Assembly: GCA_964403325.1 (NCBI GenBank)
Contig: CAYOFO010000004.1
Location: 1-46,617, forward strand
DNA: 46,617 nucleotides
Source: CAZQNF01 sp964403325
GTDB lineage: Bacteria > Patescibacteriota > Patescibacteriia > Magasanikbacterales > GWA2-37-8
Reading direction: 5' to 3'
Shown one piece after another: positions 31,465-40,157 of the stretch. A model generated the notes under the pieces. It was not told the DNA's origin. It worked only from the letters and a program-made list of their open reading frames with translations, and did not search any database. The translations under genes and the position numbers were made by a program. Within the stretch, counting starts at the first letter, position 1. Every line of letters begins with the position of its first letter.

Positions 31465-31911
31465 TTATTCGTTATTTATTTTTTCCAAAACTAATTTTCC
31501 TTTTGCTTCAGGGATACTACCCCTCTCAGATTTTGCACTATATCCTACAGCATCATCATGTTTAAATACAATCAGATAACCATTTTGTATATCTGACGAT
31601 GTAGCCGTGGGTGGTATTTTAAGCCCTCTAATTATTTCTGGAATCCGCCAAAGATAAACAAATAACTCCTGATTTTTTTCTTCACTTAACTCATCTATCT
31701 TTTGACTCAACGACTCATAATGAATACTCTCTCGGAGAAACAAGTTTCCTTTTTCATCAAAAACCACTCCCTCGTTATCCCGAAAGAGACCCAAAGCCTC
31801 GTCTATTTTAAACAAAAATTCATCCAAACGAGAACTTTGGTAAGCTTCAAGAGAGAATGTTTCAGGGGTAGACGCTTCTAATCTTTTTGCCCTAAGTTTT
31901 AACCAGCTCAT
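31465..31911 (-). CDS. Protein of unknown function
   Basis: The 148-residue protein starts MSWLKLRAKRLEASTPETF. It has a Glu/Lys-rich helical middle (YESLSQKIDELSEEKNQELF) and a C-terminal IQNGYLIVFKHDDAVGYSA. Soluble. It lies 11 bp after another unknown gene and 40 bp before the AclA-like gene on the same strand. No family recognised. Confidence 0.5.
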   Translation of the reverse strand: MSWLKLRAKRLEASTPETFSLEAYQSSRLDEFLFKIDEALGLFRDNEGVVFDEKGNLFLRESIHYESLSQKIDELSEEKNQELFVYLWRIPEIIRGLKIPPTATSSDIQNGYLIVFKHDDAVGYSAKSERGSIPEAKGKLVLEKINNE

Positions 31912-31922
31912 ATAAACTATAA

Positions 31923-32405
31923 CTAAGCAATTTTAAGCATTTCTTTGCCTGTGGTACACAATTTTTCCATCCTTGCCGTTAATTTACGCATTTTGAGTAA
32001 AAAATTTTTAATACTTTGATTATTTACATCTTCTATATGCCGACCAACCCGATCAGCAAAACTGAAACATGCGTTATTGTAATCATTCTCAATTTCTGAG
32101 AATTCTTTTAAAAAATCCCCATAAGATTGACGAGAATTTTCAACCCTCTTTTCTGTAGTAATTTTTACGCCACTTTGAATATCACCAGACGCAAGAAATA
32201 ATGGCAAAAATGATTCATGTTTACGAGATAAACCCTTTATTTCTTCATACATTCTACAAACAGATTGAAACACATCATCCATCTCTTCCTTCGATTTTCT
32301 TAGAACTTCTCTCATTTCGATGACTTGCACATTTTCTGGCGGAACCATGAAATCTGCTATCCCCTGAAACATTTTTATAAATGAAGATTTTGCTTCTTGC
32401 AACAT
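31923..32405 (-). CDS. Coiled-coil protein of unknown function
   Basis: The 160-residue protein is almost entirely helical, with VIEMREVLRKSKEEMDDVFQ, YGDFLKEFSEIENDYNNACF and FLLKMRKLTARMEKL. It has no signal peptide. It starts 2 bp after the GNAT gene and runs close to the next gene, so yvcK-like, GNAT, this gene and the 31465 gene form one likely transcript. Confidence 0.5.
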   Translation of the reverse strand: MLQEAKSSFIKMFQGIADFMVPPENVQVIEMREVLRKSKEEMDDVFQSVCRMYEEIKGLSRKHESFLPLFLASGDIQSGVKITTEKRVENSRQSYGDFLKEFSEIENDYNNACFSFADRVGRHIEDVNNQSIKNFLLKMRKLTARMEKLCTTGKEMLKIA

Positions 32406-32407
32406 AT

Positions 32408-32740
32408 TTAAAAATTCATTCTAAGCTCAATACCATGATCTGTAAATCCAAGGCGTTTGTACCACTCGTGTAATTCTTTTTTGGCGTGACGGCTGGTGCC
32501 GATAAGCTTATGACAACCCTGATTTTTTGCCTCGGCAACAGCTGCTTTTACCAGCGCCGAACCAACTCCGAATTTACGAAAATTTTCCTCCACAAACAGA
32601 TCTTCCAAAAACCCAAACGGCGCAGCATGCAAATCATTATACAGAAGATAAAGATAAGCGCGTCCGGCTATTTGTCCGTCAACATGAGCCATAAATTTTA
32701 TACCAGAAGATTTTTGAACAATTTCTTGAATAATCTGCAT
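32408..32740 (-). CDS. Small GNAT-family acetyltransferase
   Basis: The 110-residue protein has the GNAT core only: FLEDLFVEENFRKFGVGSAL is motif A, and HEWYKRLGFTDHGIELRM is the C-terminal signature. It lacks the usual first helices, so it is short for the family. It begins 2 bp after the YvcK-like gene, which indicates an operon. Substrate unknown. Confidence 0.82.
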   Translation of the reverse strand: MQIIQEIVQKSSGIKFMAHVDGQIAGRAYLYLLYNDLHAAPFGFLEDLFVEENFRKFGVGSALVKAAVAEAKNQGCHKLIGTSRHAKKELHEWYKRLGFTDHGIELRMNF

Positions 32741-32742
32741 AT

Positions 32743-33735
32743 TTACGATTGAAAAATTTTGTAGAGAACCTGAGCCAGTTTTTCACTGTCATGACGAATG
32801 AGACTGCGCACCAACGTATCTCCTTTTTGCTCCTCAACTTCGGCATTATTAGCAACATCAGCCCGAACAATTATATATTTATCCGTATCAGTGAGATTAT
32901 CCTCAATCGGCGCTTCGCCTCGCTCGCGATATTTATCGGTGACAGAAGCCTGGAACTTTCCGCTGTGTTGTACCACAACATGTGGAGTGCGTTTCATATA
33001 TTTTTCCAGCTCTTGAACCATATCAATGGCCGTAAAACCCATGGTTTGTCCAGATTTGGACATGAGATTATTAATAAAAATAATCTTAGCCGAACTGGTG
33101 GCAAGAGCTTCTGAAACCCCAGGCACAATAATATTGGCGAGTGTGCTGGTATAAAGATCCCCCGGACCGATAACGATAAAATCAGCATTTTGAATTGCCT
33201 CCACCGCACCACTAAAAGCGCTGGCGTGAGAGCTAAGAGAAAGCTTCTGAATACGCGCAGAAGCAAATTTTTGTTCAGGTTCATCAATAATATGCTCACC
33301 GGTCAAGATCTCACCGTTATCATAATGAGCTACCAGACGCGTATCGTCAAGCGTAACGGGGATAACCTCGCCTTTTAAGTTAAACAATTTGCTGATCGCC
33401 GAAATCGCTCCGAGTTCAGATCCTTCAATATCAGTCACAGCCATCATCATAAGGTTTCCAAGCGTATGTCCACTAAGACCATTCCCCTTATCAAAACGAT
33501 AATTAAAGAGTTTGCGCAAAAGCGCATTGCCGCCAGACGACAAAGTAATAATTGATTTTCGCAGATCACTGAGTGGTAAAATACCAAACTCGTCACGCAC
33601 TACCGCGTTACTGCCGCCATCATCGGTCATGCTGACCACGACTTTTAAGTCAAGATTATTAAATTTTTTAAGGCCATTCAAAACCGGAATAGTCCCTGTG
33701 CCGCCACCGATGACGACGATTTTTTTCTTATTCAT
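32743..33735 (-). CDS. YvcK/CofD-like gluconeogenesis factor
   Basis: The 330-residue protein starts KKIVVIGGGTGTIPVLNGL, a nucleotide-sugar-binding motif typical of YvcK. It also has MTDDGGSNAVVRDEFGILPL and ADFIVIGPGDLYTSTLANII. YvcK binds UDP-GlcNAc and links carbon metabolism to cell-wall precursor supply in Firmicutes and Actinobacteria. GlmS and a GlmU-like gene lie within 8 kb, which fits. Full length. Its exact role in CPR bacteria is unknown. Confidence 0.9.
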   Translation of the reverse strand: MNKKKIVVIGGGTGTIPVLNGLKKFNNLDLKVVVSMTDDGGSNAVVRDEFGILPLSDLRKSIITLSSGGNALLRKLFNYRFDKGNGLSGHTLGNLMMMAVTDIEGSELGAISAISKLFNLKGEVIPVTLDDTRLVAHYDNGEILTGEHIIDEPEQKFASARIQKLSLSSHASAFSGAVEAIQNADFIVIGPGDLYTSTLANIIVPGVSEALATSSAKIIFINNLMSKSGQTMGFTAIDMVQELEKYMKRTPHVVVQHSGKFQASVTDKYRERGEAPIEDNLTDTDKYIIVRADVANNAEVEEQKGDTLVRSLIRHDSEKLAQVLYKIFQS

Positions 33736-33749
33736 ATAAAAATCTATTT

Positions 33750-35228
33750 TTAGACAGTTTCTTGCAATAAAAACAAACTACTTTCTTGAAAAAAATCTGC
33801 TGAATTTCTTAAACCCTGCTCATCAAAAAGTTTTTTTAATTTTCTATTTCTTAACATAATACTAACCTTGTCTTCAGCCGTCATTCTCTTACAAACTGAT
33901 GCCACTTCACATAACCAAAACAATCTATCCATTGGTTCTTCTGCCATAACAATCCTCAATGCATCGGGGCGAAGCTGTATTTTTCCTATAGACCCTGGTA
34001 ATAGCGCTAAATCAATCACCCCACTTCCTTTTGTCAGGGGATCACACCATTGTACCAACCGATCAAAACTGCGTAAAAAATCTTTACGCCCTACCAATCT
34101 ATTAACATACTGCACACACTTTGCCCAATGTACAGCCTTTTTTTCTCTACCATCAGCAAAGTATGCGTTTAAAAACAACTGTTCTAAAGGTACATCTTCT
34201 CTCACCTCAGGCAACATTACTTGTTTTCGTTTCAATGTAGCGAGCAGCCCATTTAAAATTGCCCTATATTCGGAGTAGGCACCTTCTTCACTTCCTGCTC
34301 CATAGGAAAGTACGGTGCTTGAAGTGACAGCACGATCATTGATGCCAAAAAATTGAGCACACGCCAAAGATTCTGTGATTGCTTCTCTAAGCCAAAAATA
34401 CTTATTACCAGAACCAATCCCGATTTGCTCTCCATCATATGATAAATAATGAAATACTTCATGCCGAAAGTTTCGCTCTCTATCCTTTTTTGTACGAACT
34501 TTATTAAAAAAAACCTCATTATGAATTGCGTGAAAAAAACCCACACCCCTTATTTCTGCCAATGCTTCATTTGGGGAAAAAACTCCACCGCGCAATCTGT
34601 CAATTTTTTCTTTTAACCAAAGCGGATCAATGCCATGAACAATTCCTTTCTGTAACCAAAAATTCATGTCTCTTAAAAAAGAACTCTTAAATTCCGGCAG
34701 CAATTTATTTCCGACATCTTTTCGATCACTTTCCAGCTCTTTTTCATAGTTCAAAACCGCATTTTTCAGCGCTTGTCTTAATTCAGGTGTTAAAGCATGC
34801 GCACTATCAATCATATCTGTTACCACAAAATTTACCAGCTCTTCGGACGAAATTTTGGCTGTAAAAATTCGATAATGAACTCGAAAGGCATGTTCGATCT
34901 GCCGCCTTACTTTTTGTGTTCTTGGATGATTACCGTAAAAAAATGATAAAAAAACATGTTGCAAAAATTTTTTACCCACATGGTTCAAAAACCATTCCAT
35001 AACCCTTTCTTCCTCCTCAATGCTTTGCACAACATTCATCGCTTGCTGAAAATCATTCACTGAAAGATGGTCATCGTCACTAGCGCTAAATACCAAAGCT
35101 TCAGAGCTTTCTATACCAGTCAAATCAGCTACGATATTTTCAGGTATCTTTTGCGTTCTTTGCGAAGGAGTCCCATCCCAACGCTCTTGAACAAACTTCG
35201 GCAACTGATTACGAGCTGCTTCATTCAT
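33750..35228 (-). CDS. Putative zinc metallopeptidase (HEXXH)
   Basis: The 492-residue protein contains FRHEVFHYLSYDG with H256, E257 and H260, followed by REAITESLA, where E282 or E286 could be the third ligand. This is the HEXXH plus Glu pattern of gluzincins. There is no signal peptide, so it would act in the cytoplasm. The rest is helical without known domains. Its ATG is 24 bp past a relic copy of the glmS 3' end (35253-35346), the same spacing as the caspase-like gene after the intact glmS. Confidence 0.6.
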   Translation of the reverse strand: MNEAARNQLPKFVQERWDGTPSQRTQKIPENIVADLTGIESSEALVFSASDDDHLSVNDFQQAMNVVQSIEEEERVMEWFLNHVGKKFLQHVFLSFFYGNHPRTQKVRRQIEHAFRVHYRIFTAKISSEELVNFVVTDMIDSAHALTPELRQALKNAVLNYEKELESDRKDVGNKLLPEFKSSFLRDMNFWLQKGIVHGIDPLWLKEKIDRLRGGVFSPNEALAEIRGVGFFHAIHNEVFFNKVRTKKDRERNFRHEVFHYLSYDGEQIGIGSGNKYFWLREAITESLACAQFFGINDRAVTSSTVLSYGAGSEEGAYSEYRAILNGLLATLKRKQVMLPEVREDVPLEQLFLNAYFADGREKKAVHWAKCVQYVNRLVGRKDFLRSFDRLVQWCDPLTKGSGVIDLALLPGSIGKIQLRPDALRIVMAEEPMDRLFWLCEVASVCKRMTAEDKVSIMLRNRKLKKLFDEQGLRNSADFFQESSLFLLQETV

Positions 35229-35252
35229 ATAAAAATCATAAATTATCTTTTT

Positions 35253-35346
35253 TTATTCAACAGTTACACTCTTCGCCAAATTTCTAGGTCGATCTACATC
35301 TTTCCCAAGTGTTACCGCCATATAGTTGAAATACCAACGTAGTCAC
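35253..35346 (-). pseudogene. Relic copy of the glmS 3' end
   Basis: Positions 35253-35324 are identical, over 72 bp, to the last 72 bp of the intact glmS gene (36997-37068), including the TAA stop. Beyond that the copy has lost about 11 bp and then matches again (TGAAATACCAA, GTAGTCAC) to 35346, with one base difference. The deletion shifts the frame, so it is non-coding. It lies between the caspase-like and the zincin genes. Confidence 0.92.
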
Positions 35347-35359
35347 TCCATATAACCAA

Positions 35360-36973
35360 CTATTTTTTAACACCTTGCCGGTAAACACCCGCGGAAACAC
35401 TTTTTCCATTTTTATTTAGATATTCTACTTCTACGGATGGCGGCTTGCTATCTGCTGAAAAACCCAGTTTCCAACTAGCAATACCCGCCGGCTCCGCCGG
35501 ACCAACGCATATCAATGGATGATGTTGTGAAATTTCCTGGGCCAAACCACTTTCTTTACCCGTCGAACAAGAATTCAAAACCAGAGTTGCCCCCTCTTCA
35601 AAAAGATCTGATATTGTTTGCCCATGCCGATACCACCATTTTTGTATATCTGCTTTGCCCACGCCGGATCCGCACAAATTTTCACCATCAGAGTGATCTT
35701 CAACCACCCCCAAAACTATAGTTGAGCCAGAAAATCTCTTGACATATCGATCATACATTCTCAAATAATCCTCTTCCGGAGTACTTCCTTCACATATTCT
35801 AAATAAAAAATGTTTCTCCAGAGCCCGGTACAACATTCCTTCTTCATCCCGAAGACCTCCATTATGATCCACCAAAGAACTCCAAACAACCACAAATTTT
35901 CCAGGAGTATTTCTATAGTCAAACTGCTCTACCCATACGTCAATTGGGTGTCTGGCAAAGTTACGAATACCAAACTTTTCATATAATTCAACACAGATAC
36001 CGGGACGTAAATACTCCAAATCCATCATTCTTTCCATATTTTTGACGACGTAATGACGCTGCTGTTCGCAAATAATCTTACGCCGCAAACTACCAACTTC
36101 GTTTTCAGCTTCTTCCGGAGAAGTTAAATTTCCATTCCACACTGGATAAAAATCCCTCTCAATCGAAGGGGACCCATCGTGCGAAAAAAACTTGGGCAGT
36201 TTATCAAAACAAGAAAATTGAGAGCATAAAACATTCATGGCACTGGCCTCGCCCCACCCTGAAGAATGCTCAATTTTTGGCACCATGTCATGAAAAAAAA
36301 CGCTGGGCATAAAACCTGCTGCCTCCACCGGCGGATGACCAAATTCTGTTTTTGCTCTTTTGGACTTGAATTCCGGATCTGTCCGGCTTTGCTTTTCATA
36401 AGAAGAAAATGTATCTTTTAGCACTTCTCCAGCTTTGCTTTTCATAAAACTCTCCAAAACCCCACTGTTTTCTCCGACCAAAAACACGATACGCTTAAAA
36501 AATACCAATAAAGCAGGTAAAGAAACTATTCTACTCTGAAAAAAATACAAAAAAATATCAGCTACTCGCCGTGGCGCCAGCCCTACTCGTGGCAGATTGT
36601 TGACCAAAAAAGCTACACATTTTTGTTCTCCTTCAAACTGGCTTTTAATATCTTCTTTTGTAAAATTTTTTAGTTCTTGCGACCACCATTCCATATTTTC
36701 CTTGATCATCGCTCGGCCAACCGTAGTCTCAACTAATATCGACTGCAAATCGTAAAGTGAATGAATCACTGCATTCCTATTAACATTTTTTATAGCAGCT
36801 AATCGTTTTTGTAATTCTTCAAGTACCTCTAACGTCGCATTTTTTTTATCTTTCCAAATAAAAAGAACTAGAGCTTCTAATGCTTCCAGACTACCATAAT
36901 GTTTATCCTCTATTGGAGGTAAAGCGTCTAACTGAATAGCGCTTTCAGCTAGAGAAGTAGTTTCTTCTGACAT
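35360..36973 (-). CDS. Putative caspase-like (clan CD) cysteine peptidase
   Basis: The 537-residue protein has a helical N-terminal half and a C-terminal domain (about 345-505) with the caspase-fold pattern: strand KFVVVWSSLVDHNGGL, then strand TIVLGVVEDHSDGENL with H427, then strand GATLVLNSCSTGKES with C469. A His followed by a Cys at the ends of successive strands is the dyad of CHAT/caspase/gingipain peptidases. It has no signal peptide. It begins 23 bp after glmS and ends just before a copied glmS tail, so it looks inserted. The target is unknown. The fold is inferred from motifs alone. Confidence 0.5.
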   Translation of the reverse strand: MSEETTSLAESAIQLDALPPIEDKHYGSLEALEALVLFIWKDKKNATLEVLEELQKRLAAIKNVNRNAVIHSLYDLQSILVETTVGRAMIKENMEWWSQELKNFTKEDIKSQFEGEQKCVAFLVNNLPRVGLAPRRVADIFLYFFQSRIVSLPALLVFFKRIVFLVGENSGVLESFMKSKAGEVLKDTFSSYEKQSRTDPEFKSKRAKTEFGHPPVEAAGFMPSVFFHDMVPKIEHSSGWGEASAMNVLCSQFSCFDKLPKFFSHDGSPSIERDFYPVWNGNLTSPEEAENEVGSLRRKIICEQQRHYVVKNMERMMDLEYLRPGICVELYEKFGIRNFARHPIDVWVEQFDYRNTPGKFVVVWSSLVDHNGGLRDEEGMLYRALEKHFLFRICEGSTPEEDYLRMYDRYVKRFSGSTIVLGVVEDHSDGENLCGSGVGKADIQKWWYRHGQTISDLFEEGATLVLNSCSTGKESGLAQEISQHHPLICVGPAEPAGIASWKLGFSADSKPPSVEVEYLNKNGKSVSAGVYRQGVKK

Positions 36974-36996
36974 ATCAAACTATTCTTTTTCATAAA

Positions 36997-37068
36997 TTAT
37001 TCAACAGTTACACTCTTCGCCAAATTTCTAGGTCGATCTACATCTTTCCCAAGTGTTACCGCCATATA
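36997..37068. repeat. 72-bp direct repeat, intact copy (end of glmS)
   Basis: This is the 3' end of glmS. An exact copy is at 35253-35324, 1.74 kb away, in the same orientation. In each case an unrelated gene starts 23-24 bp beyond the stop codon. Confidence 0.95.
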
Positions 37069-38814
37069 ATACGCAAATAACTGAAATACCAATGTAGTCA
37101 CCAATGGCTCAAGAAGTTCGTAAATTTTGGGCACAAAAATAATATCTGGTGATAATTGGGAGACTTGCTCATCACCTTCCGTCGCCACCAAGATAATGGG
37201 CGCGAGCCGGGCTTTTACTTCTTCGATATTACTGCGCATTTTATCATATAAAGCGTTTTTGGTAAGAATTCCAAACACCGGAAATTCGGACGATAAAAGC
37301 GCTATCGGTCCATGTTTCATTTCGCCACCCGGCAAACCTTCGCTGTGGATATACGAAATTTCTTTGAGCTTGAGCGCGCCTTCAAACGCGACCGGCACAT
37401 TTACTCCCCGGCCTAAAAACAGAAAATTTTTCACGTGTTTATATTTTTCAGCAATATTTTTTATCTGCTCGCTTTTTTCCAAAACTGCTTTCATTTTTTC
37501 CGGCAACATACTTAATTCCTGCACAATCTTCTTCCCTTCATCAAGAGATAATCCATGCAGTCGACCAAACTGCAGCGCATATAAAATCAATACCATCACC
37601 ATATTACTATATGCTTTGGTAGACGCAACCGCGAGTTCTGGCCCAGCATGGATGTATGTGCCTGCTCCAGCCTCACGAGCAATGGTTGAGCCAATCACGT
37701 TCACAATGCCACGCACATACGCGCCACGACTTTTCGCTTCGCGCAGAGCCGCGAGTGTATCCGCTGTTTCGCCAGATTGCGATAAGGCAAAAACCAGTGT
37801 TTCTTTATCAACAATCGGACTGCGATAACGAAATTCGCTGGCAATCTCCACTTCACACGGCAAACGCGCCAACGATTCAAACGCGTATTTCCCAATCTGC
37901 GCCGCGTAACTTGAAGTACCGCACGCTAGGAGTACAACTTTTTTTATACTTTTCATTTCCATTTCAGTCATATTGAGCCCACCTAAACGAGCTGTGCCAT
38001 TTTCCACATCAGTTCGTCCACGCATCGCATCTTGGATAACGTTTGGCTGGTCAAAAATTTCTTTGAGCATAAAATGAGCGAAGCCATTTTTCTGTGCTTC
38101 GGTTTCATTCCAGTCAATATGTTCGGGACTGCGTTTTATCGTCTGGGTTTCATGAAAAATTTGCAGATTATCGGTAGTGATTTCGGCGAGATCATAATCT
38201 TCAAGAAAAATAATTTCTTGTGTATACGGAAGAAGCGGTGAGGTGTCGGATGCTACATAATACTCTTTCTCACCAACTCCAATGGCGATCGGGCTGCCTA
38301 AACGAGCTACAATCATTTTAGTCGGCTCATCAATCGACATGACCACAATCCCATAAGTACCACGCACTTTTGATAAAGTTTTTTCGACTGCCACACGCAA
38401 ATCATTCGTATAATTTTTTTCAATGAGATGTGCCAGAACTTCCGTATCGGTCTCAGAAGTGAATGTGTGGTCCGCAAGCTCAGCGCGCAGTTCCCGATAA
38501 TTTTCAATAATACCATTGTGCACCACCATAATTTTTCCACGGCAATCACTGTGTGGATGGGCATTTTCGCTAGTTACGCCGCCATGCGTAGCCCAGCGGG
38601 TATGGGCCATGCCCATACTCCCTACAATATTTTTATCTTTGAGCGCTTCGGCCAGATTATCAATTTTGCCAAGCGTCCGCACTCGTTCCATTTTTCCGTC
38701 CGCCATAACAACTACTCCGGCACTATCATAACCGCGGTATTCCAAACGGCGCAAACCATTTACCAAAATTGGCAAGACTTGTTTTTGTCCAATATAGCCG
38801 ATGATTCCGCACAT
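36997..38814 (-). CDS. glmS: Glutamine-fructose-6-phosphate aminotransferase (isomerizing)
   Basis: Starting MCGIIGYIGQKQVLPILVNG (ATG 38814) so that Cys2 becomes the N-terminal nucleophile of the glutaminase domain; an upstream open frame to 38856 is not used. The 605-residue enzyme has the glutaminase part (about 1-235, with MGMAHTRWATHG and HNGIIENY) and two SIS domains (ACGTSSYAAQIGKY; ALSQSGETADTLAAL; FLGRGVNVPVAFEGALKLKE), ending NLAKSVTVE. It makes glucosamine-6-phosphate for cell-wall precursors. The last 72 bp are duplicated downstream. Confidence 0.97.
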   Translation of the reverse strand: MCGIIGYIGQKQVLPILVNGLRRLEYRGYDSAGVVVMADGKMERVRTLGKIDNLAEALKDKNIVGSMGMAHTRWATHGGVTSENAHPHSDCRGKIMVVHNGIIENYRELRAELADHTFTSETDTEVLAHLIEKNYTNDLRVAVEKTLSKVRGTYGIVVMSIDEPTKMIVARLGSPIAIGVGEKEYYVASDTSPLLPYTQEIIFLEDYDLAEITTDNLQIFHETQTIKRSPEHIDWNETEAQKNGFAHFMLKEIFDQPNVIQDAMRGRTDVENGTARLGGLNMTEMEMKSIKKVVLLACGTSSYAAQIGKYAFESLARLPCEVEIASEFRYRSPIVDKETLVFALSQSGETADTLAALREAKSRGAYVRGIVNVIGSTIAREAGAGTYIHAGPELAVASTKAYSNMVMVLILYALQFGRLHGLSLDEGKKIVQELSMLPEKMKAVLEKSEQIKNIAEKYKHVKNFLFLGRGVNVPVAFEGALKLKEISYIHSEGLPGGEMKHGPIALLSSEFPVFGILTKNALYDKMRSNIEEVKARLAPIILVATEGDEQVSQLSPDIIFVPKIYELLEPLVTTLVFQLFAYYMAVTLGKDVDRPRNLAKSVTVE

Positions 38815-38859
38815 AGAGTTATTATTTAAATGAAAAAAAGGCCAAAGCTGTTCCAATCT

Positions 38860-40152
38860 CTAAAAACGCACTCCCTGCTCGAGCAAATATTTTTGCGCGA
38901 ACATTAAATTCATCAGTAGTTTATCGTGAAAAACATCCGCGCCACCGGCTTTAATCATACGATAAGCTTCGCCCACCGGTTGGCTTAGAATGCTGGCTGC
39001 TTCTAACTTTTCTCGATTGGTGTTGGCTTGGATTCTTTTTATAATGTCTACTACCGATAAATGCGTATAGGCTGCAAAGAAAAACTCTGGAGATCCGCCA
39101 CGCTTTAACTCACGCGCCGCTCCCACAAACGAAGCATCATAATCGCCCAACTCTGTTCCCAACAAACGACCCAGTTGATGATGAATGGCGGAACCTACCA
39201 CATCGCGCAATTTTAATCCCAATTCTGCTCGGCTTTCTTCGCCCAAAGTCGAAAGAGTGGCTCCAACCACTCCCATCTTTTGCAGTTGATTCTGATTCCA
39301 CGACACTCCACCCGAAGCCGGACAATTAATACCTGGATTTACTCCGACAAACTTAGGGTTGCGATCAGCAAAAATAAAATGACCATCCCCGGAAATCAAA
39401 ACCGTGGCGACCCCAATCGTATTACTATAAACACCGGCCGAAAAATCCGGCAACTCACCATGCAGCCGAATTACCGCTTCGCCAAAAGTTGATGGAGCAT
39501 CTACTCCACCATTGGCCTGGCGCCATTCTTGAAGCCTCTGCAACATATCTGTATTGGGGTTATCGCAATGATCTTGAACAGTGAGACGCGTATTGCAAGC
39601 ACCGTTAGTCAAATAAAAATCACTATAATTTCCGGGAGCCACTGTTAACACCCAGCGGTTTTCCTTGTACTCCAAACCGCGCAGACAAGCCACTCGTTCA
39701 TCGCAAGCAAACTTCCTTGCCCTTAACCCACGCATTATCTCACTGATTTCTGCTAGAGCTGGGGGTACCACACGAGGCGCTGTAGTAATATTTACCTCAG
39801 CATCGAGCAAACACTCTATACCTTCTGTATTATAAAAATCACCAAAAATACGGCCTGCTGAGCGTGCCGAATGACCGAGAAAAATAAAAGGCAAACGTGC
39901 CCGCACATGCTCTGACAGTCCTTCCATGCGCGCCAAAGAACGAGGGTCACTAGCATACGCACGCACCAGCCTGTTCACATCTTGTGATGGAGCTATGGAT
40001 TCTTGGGCTACCGCAATTTGCTGATCCTGGTCGCCCTCAAGCGCACCTACAGAAAATTCCTGCATGGAAAATTTTTCATCCAATAATTTCCACACCAACC
40101 TTTGGCTTCCCACCCCCTGCTTTCTTTCCAATTCTCTTCTGCTGCCAACCAT
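38860..40152 (-). CDS. Protein of unknown function, weak Nudix-like region
   Basis: The 430-residue protein lies between glmU-like and glmS genes. Residues 240-320 (VYSNTIGVATVLISGDGHFI, then CPASGGV and LGEESRAELGL) resemble a Nudix hydrolase core: a strand, GG, and a degenerate REUxEExGU helix with E305, E306 and E310. The canonical first Glu-Arg pair is not intact, so this is tentative. The rest (ARLPFIFLGHSARSAGRIFG; DVFHDKLLMNLMFAQKYLLE) is not recognised. No signal peptide. It ends 45 bp before the glmS start. Confidence 0.45.
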   Translation of the reverse strand: MVGSRRELERKQGVGSQRLVWKLLDEKFSMQEFSVGALEGDQDQQIAVAQESIAPSQDVNRLVRAYASDPRSLARMEGLSEHVRARLPFIFLGHSARSAGRIFGDFYNTEGIECLLDAEVNITTAPRVVPPALAEISEIMRGLRARKFACDERVACLRGLEYKENRWVLTVAPGNYSDFYLTNGACNTRLTVQDHCDNPNTDMLQRLQEWRQANGGVDAPSTFGEAVIRLHGELPDFSAGVYSNTIGVATVLISGDGHFIFADRNPKFVGVNPGINCPASGGVSWNQNQLQKMGVVGATLSTLGEESRAELGLKLRDVVGSAIHHQLGRLLGTELGDYDASFVGAARELKRGGSPEFFFAAYTHLSVVDIIKRIQANTNREKLEAASILSQPVGEAYRMIKAGGADVFHDKLLMNLMFAQKYLLEQGVRF

Positions 40153-40157
40153 ATATT

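Noticed and set aside
35253..37068. Tn7-family insertion at glmS
   Set aside because: No Tn7 ends, tns genes or short target duplication are seen. The 72-bp repeat is part of the gene itself.
37127..37828. Long rightward open frame opposite glmS
   Set aside because: It is a shadow of the glmS coding strand, with Ser/Arg/Phe-rich antisense composition and no start context.
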